From Candidatus Mediterraneibacter surreyensis (GTDB lineage: Bacteria; Bacillota; Clostridia; Lachnospirales; Lachnospiraceae): DNA of 64,000 nt. The notes under the pieces are model-generated. The model did no database searches, was not told where the DNA came from, and saw only the letters and a list, made by a program, of their open reading frames with translations. Of the stretch, positions 61,253 to 64,000 are shown in pieces; the stretch's first letter is position 1; each line of letters opens with the position of its first letter. The position numbers and the translations under genes were made by a program. The stretch is taken from positions 1-64,000 of the forward strand of contig DWYB01000086.1 of NCBI GenBank assembly GCA_019118885.1. The letters run 5' to 3'.

Positions 61253-62575
61253 ATATGATCTCAGAAGAAAGAATGCTACGATTGTGGCGCATAGTTCTCC
61301 GATGGGAAATGAGATCCATATGCCGATCGGACCCCAGAAGCGGGGGAGGATAAAGCTCATCGGTATGGTGATCACAAACTGCCGCAGCAGGGAGATGATC
61401 AGAGAGTTCCGTCCGTTCCCAAGCGCCTCAAATGTACCGGAATAAATTACTCCCACAGAGGATATGAGAAAACCAAGGCATATGATCCTCAGGGCCGTCA
61501 CTCCTGCCTGCATCAGGTCTGCGTCAGCTTTGAAGAGTGCGAAGATCTGTTCAGGAAGAAAGAGCGCCAGGAGCGTTCCGAGCAGCATGATGGCTGCTGT
61601 AGAAATCAGACTGTAGCGGATCGTGCTTCGGACTCTTTTGTATTCTCCTGCTCCGTAGTTGTAGCCTATGATCGGGCGCATTCCCTGGACGATCCCGTTT
61701 GCCGGCATATAGATAAATGTCTGCAGTTTGTAATAGACGCCAAGGACCGCGACATACAGATCTGAGAAAGCGGCGAGGATACTGTTCAGGATGCTGATCA
61801 GCACGGAGGGAAGCAGCATCATGATACTGGACGGGATTCCTACACTGTATATCTGGAGAATCAGCTTCCAGTCAGGTTTCATATATTTTATACGGATACT
61901 TACGGCATAAGGTTTCCTGATATATACGATGACATACAGGACAAAAGCGCAGATCTGCCCGATGACTGTGGCGATGGCTGCGCCGGCCACCCCCATTGCG
62001 GGAAATCCAAGGAGACCGAAGATCAGGATCGGATCCAGGATAATGTTGATTACGCAGCCGACAATAAGCAGGTACATTGTGATCTTCATTTTTCCGATAC
62101 TCTGAAAGATCTTTTCAAAGGCGAGCTGCAGAAGCGCACCGAAAGACAGGCAGAGCACGATGTATGTATAATCACAGGCGTCTTTCAGGATGGACGGATC
62201 GCTGGTGAACAGTGACAGGAACGGTTTTGTGATAAAGATTCCTGCCAGTATGAAGAGGATACAGTGGAAAAAAGTCAGCACCACGCCAAGGGTGGCTGAG
62301 CGGTCAGCTTTCTCCTGATCGCCGGCGCCAAGGTGAATGGAGACGGCCGAGCTTATGCCCACGCCGACGCCCACTCCCACGGAGACTATGGCGTTCTGCA
62401 GGGGATATGCAAGCGACACTGCGGTCAGAGCATCAGTTCCCAGTCTTGATACATAAATACTGTCTACGATATTATAGAGCGACTGGATCAGCATTGAGAG
62501 CATCATAGGAACGGACATGGAGACGAGAAGTGAGAAGACAGGTCTGGTCCGCATGAATGAATTTTCTTTTTCCAT
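61226..62575 (-). CDS. MATE-family multidrug efflux transporter
   Basis: This 449-residue inner-membrane antiporter has 12 TM helices in two homologous halves (MSVPMMLSMLIQSLYNIVDS at the N-terminus; IPSSIMMLLPSVLISILNSI in the second half). It exports drugs or metabolites using an Na+ or H+ gradient; substrate unknown. The start at 62575 follows AAGGAG. The reading frame is open for another 23 codons upstream through an attenuator hairpin to an ATG at 62644, which lacks a ribosome binding site. It has its own promoter. Confidence 0.93.
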   Translation of the reverse strand: MEKENSFMRTRPVFSLLVSMSVPMMLSMLIQSLYNIVDSIYVSRLGTDALTAVSLAYPLQNAIVSVGVGVGVGISSAVSIHLGAGDQEKADRSATLGVVLTFFHCILFILAGIFITKPFLSLFTSDPSILKDACDYTYIVLCLSFGALLQLAFEKIFQSIGKMKITMYLLIVGCVINIILDPILIFGLLGFPAMGVAGAAIATVIGQICAFVLYVIVYIRKPYAVSIRIKYMKPDWKLILQIYSVGIPSSIMMLLPSVLISILNSILAAFSDLYVAVLGVYYKLQTFIYMPANGIVQGMRPIIGYNYGAGEYKRVRSTIRYSLISTAAIMLLGTLLALFLPEQIFALFKADADLMQAGVTALRIICLGFLISSVGVIYSGTFEALGNGRNSLIISLLRQFVITIPMSFILPRFWGPIGIWISFPIGELCATIVAFFLLRSYKKGAFTPF

Positions 62576-62599
62576 AAATAGTACTCCTTTCAAAACAAT

Positions 62600-62650
62600 A
62601 AAAAAAGCCATATGCCTGTTTGAATTCTGAAACAGGAAAACCATATGACT
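62600..62650 (-). terminator. attenuator hairpin in the MATE leader
   Basis: On the minus strand, AGTCATATG pairs with CATATGGCT and CCTGTTT pairs with AAACAGG, followed by a T-run (CTTTTTTATT). It lies between the promoter at 62682-62710 and the start codon, so transcripts must read through it. Confidence 0.8.
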
Positions 62651-62681
62651 TGATAAAATATATTCTTTTTACGCAACGACA

Positions 62682-62710
62682 ATAATATCACAGAGACGAT
62701 GATCCGTCAA
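62682..62710 (-). promoter_or_regulatory. promoter of the MATE gene
   Basis: On the minus strand, TTGACG (62705-62710) and TATTAT (62682-62687) are separated by 17 nt. The leader is about 100 nt. Confidence 0.8.
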
Positions 62711-62719
62711 TGGAAATCG

Positions 62720-63283
62720 CTACAGAATACCCAGATGCTCCAGCAGGATCTTGACGCCCAGCAGGATCAGGATAGCGCCTCCGGCAAATTCGGCTTTTGA
62801 TTTATATTTTGTGCCGAATACATTTCCGATCTTTACGCCTATGGCGGAAATCACAAATGTAGTGACGCCGATAAATGAAACCGCGGCGATGATATGTACA
62901 TCAAGGAAAGCAAAGGTGATGCCCACTGCCAGCGCATCGATGCTGGTGGCGACAGCAAGCAGGAACATGGTTTTGATATCCAGAGAATCATCTTCTTTTT
63001 CGCAGTCGTCCGAACAGGCTTCCTTGATCATATTTGCGCCGATGACGACCAGCAGGATAAATGCGATCCAGTGGTCAATGGCGGTGATCTTATCACGGAA
63101 CTGGTAGCCCAGAAGATAGCCCAGAGCCGGCATCATAGCCTGGAATCCTCCAAACCATAAGCCCACGATGACGGTTTTTCTGATCGAGATCTTCGGCATG
63201 GCAAGCCCTTTACAGACAGAGACGGCAAAGGCATCCATAGATAAGCCCACAGCAAGTATAAAAAGTTCTAATAATCCCATCAT
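62720..63283 (-). CDS. mntP: manganese efflux pump MntP
   Basis: MntP is a six-helix membrane exporter that lowers cytosolic Mn2+. The 187 residues have the two half-repeats with acidic motifs: [15 protein letters not shown] and [15 protein letters not shown]. The start at 63283 follows AAGGAG. A yybP-ykoY manganese riboswitch, which often controls such genes, was looked for in the 63284-63400 region and not seen. Confidence 0.93.
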   Translation of the reverse strand: MMGLLELFILAVGLSMDAFAVSVCKGLAMPKISIRKTVIVGLWFGGFQAMMPALGYLLGYQFRDKITAIDHWIAFILLVVIGANMIKEACSDDCEKEDDSLDIKTMFLLAVATSIDALAVGITFAFLDVHIIAAVSFIGVTTFVISAIGVKIGNVFGTKYKSKAEFAGGAILILLGVKILLEHLGIL

Positions 63284-63466
63284 TTTCTCCTTTGTAGTAA
63301 AATACGAGAAAATATTATCACCGGCAGATAGTGATTGCAAGAAAAAATTCCAGGTTCAGGAGAAGTTTTCCATTTCACAGGATTGACATATTTTTTTGAT
63401 AAACTTACACTGTTTATAATGATGAAGAAATCCGTCGTACCGGAGACGTAAAAGGAGGAAACAGTG

Positions 63467-64000
63467 ATGGAAAATATGAATATAAAGATTCTCGTCGTGG
63501 ACGACGAGAGCAGAATGAGAAAACTGGTGAAAGACTTCCTTGTCCGGGAGGGCTATACAGTGCTTGAAGCGGGCGACGGGATGGAGGCGATGGACATTTT
63601 CTATGAGGATAAGGATATCGCGCTCATTATCCTGGATGTGATGATGCCGAAGATGGACGGATGGCAGGTCTGCCGCGAGATCAGAGAGTCGTCAAAAGTG
63701 CCGATTATCATGCTGACAGCCAGAGCGGAAGAACGGGACGAACTGCAGGGATTTGAACTGGGCGTGGATGAATACATATCCAAACCGTTCAGCCCGAAGA
63801 TTCTGGTGGCCCGGGTAAACGCGATTCTGCGCAGAAGCCTGGGCAACGCAGGCGGAGATGTGATTGAAGCCGGCGGGATTGTTGTGGACAAGGCGGCTCA
63901 TATCGTGAAGATCGACGGTAAACCGGTGGAACTCAGCTACAAGGAATTCGAACTTCTTTCCTACTTTATAGAGAATCAGGGGATTGCTCTTTCGAGGGAA
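63467..64000 (+). CDS. OmpR/PhoB-family response regulator (partial, runs off the window)
   Basis: The first 178 residues are present. The receiver domain has acidic residues DDE at 12-14, phospho-acceptor Asp57 (ILDVMMPKMDG), the Thr in MLTARAEE and Lys in YISKPFSP. The winged-helix DNA-binding domain begins near residue 140 and is cut by the window end. AAGGAGGAAAC precedes the ATG at 63467. A TATAAT lies at 63415-63420. A kinase gene may follow beyond the window. Confidence 0.93.
   Translation, partial: MENMNIKILVVDDESRMRKLVKDFLVREGYTVLEAGDGMEAMDIFYEDKDIALIILDVMMPKMDGWQVCREIRESSKVPIIMLTARAEERDELQGFELGVDEYISKPFSPKILVARVNAILRRSLGNAGGDVIEAGGIVVDKAAHIVKIDGKPVELSYKEFELLSYFIENQGIALSRE

Noticed and set aside
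63284..63400. yybP-ykoY manganese riboswitch for mntP
   Set aside because: The conserved loop sequences are absent in the upstream region.
63383..63420. TTGACA-TATAAT promoter of the final response regulator
   Set aside because: The spacer would be 26 nt, too long for sigma-70. The TATAAT may be real with another -35.

Overview
The window looks like the chromosome of an anaerobic gut Firmicute of the family Lachnospiraceae (class Clostridia). The evidence is a bifunctional AdhE, a flavodiiron-rubredoxin-oxidoreductase fusion for O2/NO removal, CUT1 sugar importers paired with YesN/YesM-type regulators, sortase-assembled pili and low-to-medium GC. No phage, CRISPR array, rRNA operon or intact insertion sequence was seen. 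The species was not identified.

Layout. 1-2.2 kb: the end of the ribosomal-protein operon (rpoA, rplQ), then an SMR exporter behind a two-hairpin leader and terminator that looks like a guanidine riboswitch. 2.2-6 kb: adhE with a Rex-like operator, and a phosphotransferase. 6.0-6.7 kb: a 692-bp imperfect palindrome filling the gap between two convergent genes. 6.7-12.3 kb: wall hydrolase, HAD phosphatase, uppP and a polar amino-acid ABC transporter whose binding protein is circularly permuted. 12.4-20 kb: an SfsA-MutY fusion, TetR regulator, lipid kinase, PAP2 protein, trpS, tRNA-Arg and a GntR/ABC set. 20-31 kb: pseudouridine synthase, a large wall-anchored GH13 amylase, and a maltodextrin-type importer with an AraC-type response regulator. 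31-41.6 kb: a pilus locus (tip adhesin, major pilin, two class C sortases), preceded by a small Arg-rich ORF. 41.8-52 kb: an Rpn-type nuclease, an HD-GYP protein, a second sugar importer and a response regulator/kinase/membrane-tethered binding-protein operon. 52-64 kb: tex, HAD phosphatase, DnaJ-like protein, rpiB, a CmpB-like membrane protein, nth, the flavodiiron fusion, an HPr-like protein, a MATE exporter with an attenuator, mntP and the start of an OmpR-type regulator.

How the genes connect. The secreted amylase would release maltodextrins for the importer next door. Neither sugar importer has its own ATPase, so both probably use a shared MsmK/MalK-type ATPase encoded elsewhere. Six promoters carry the same sequence element at a fixed distance (47 or 48 nt) upstream of the -10 box. 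They lie ahead of the amylase, both sugar-binding proteins, the Arg-rich ORF, the pilus tip adhesin and the HD-GYP protein. This suggests one regulator co-ordinates starch use, pili and a possible cyclic-di-nucleotide signal, and it is the observation in the window that I would check first. The palindrome at 6.0-6.7 kb and the circularly permuted binding protein are the next most unusual.
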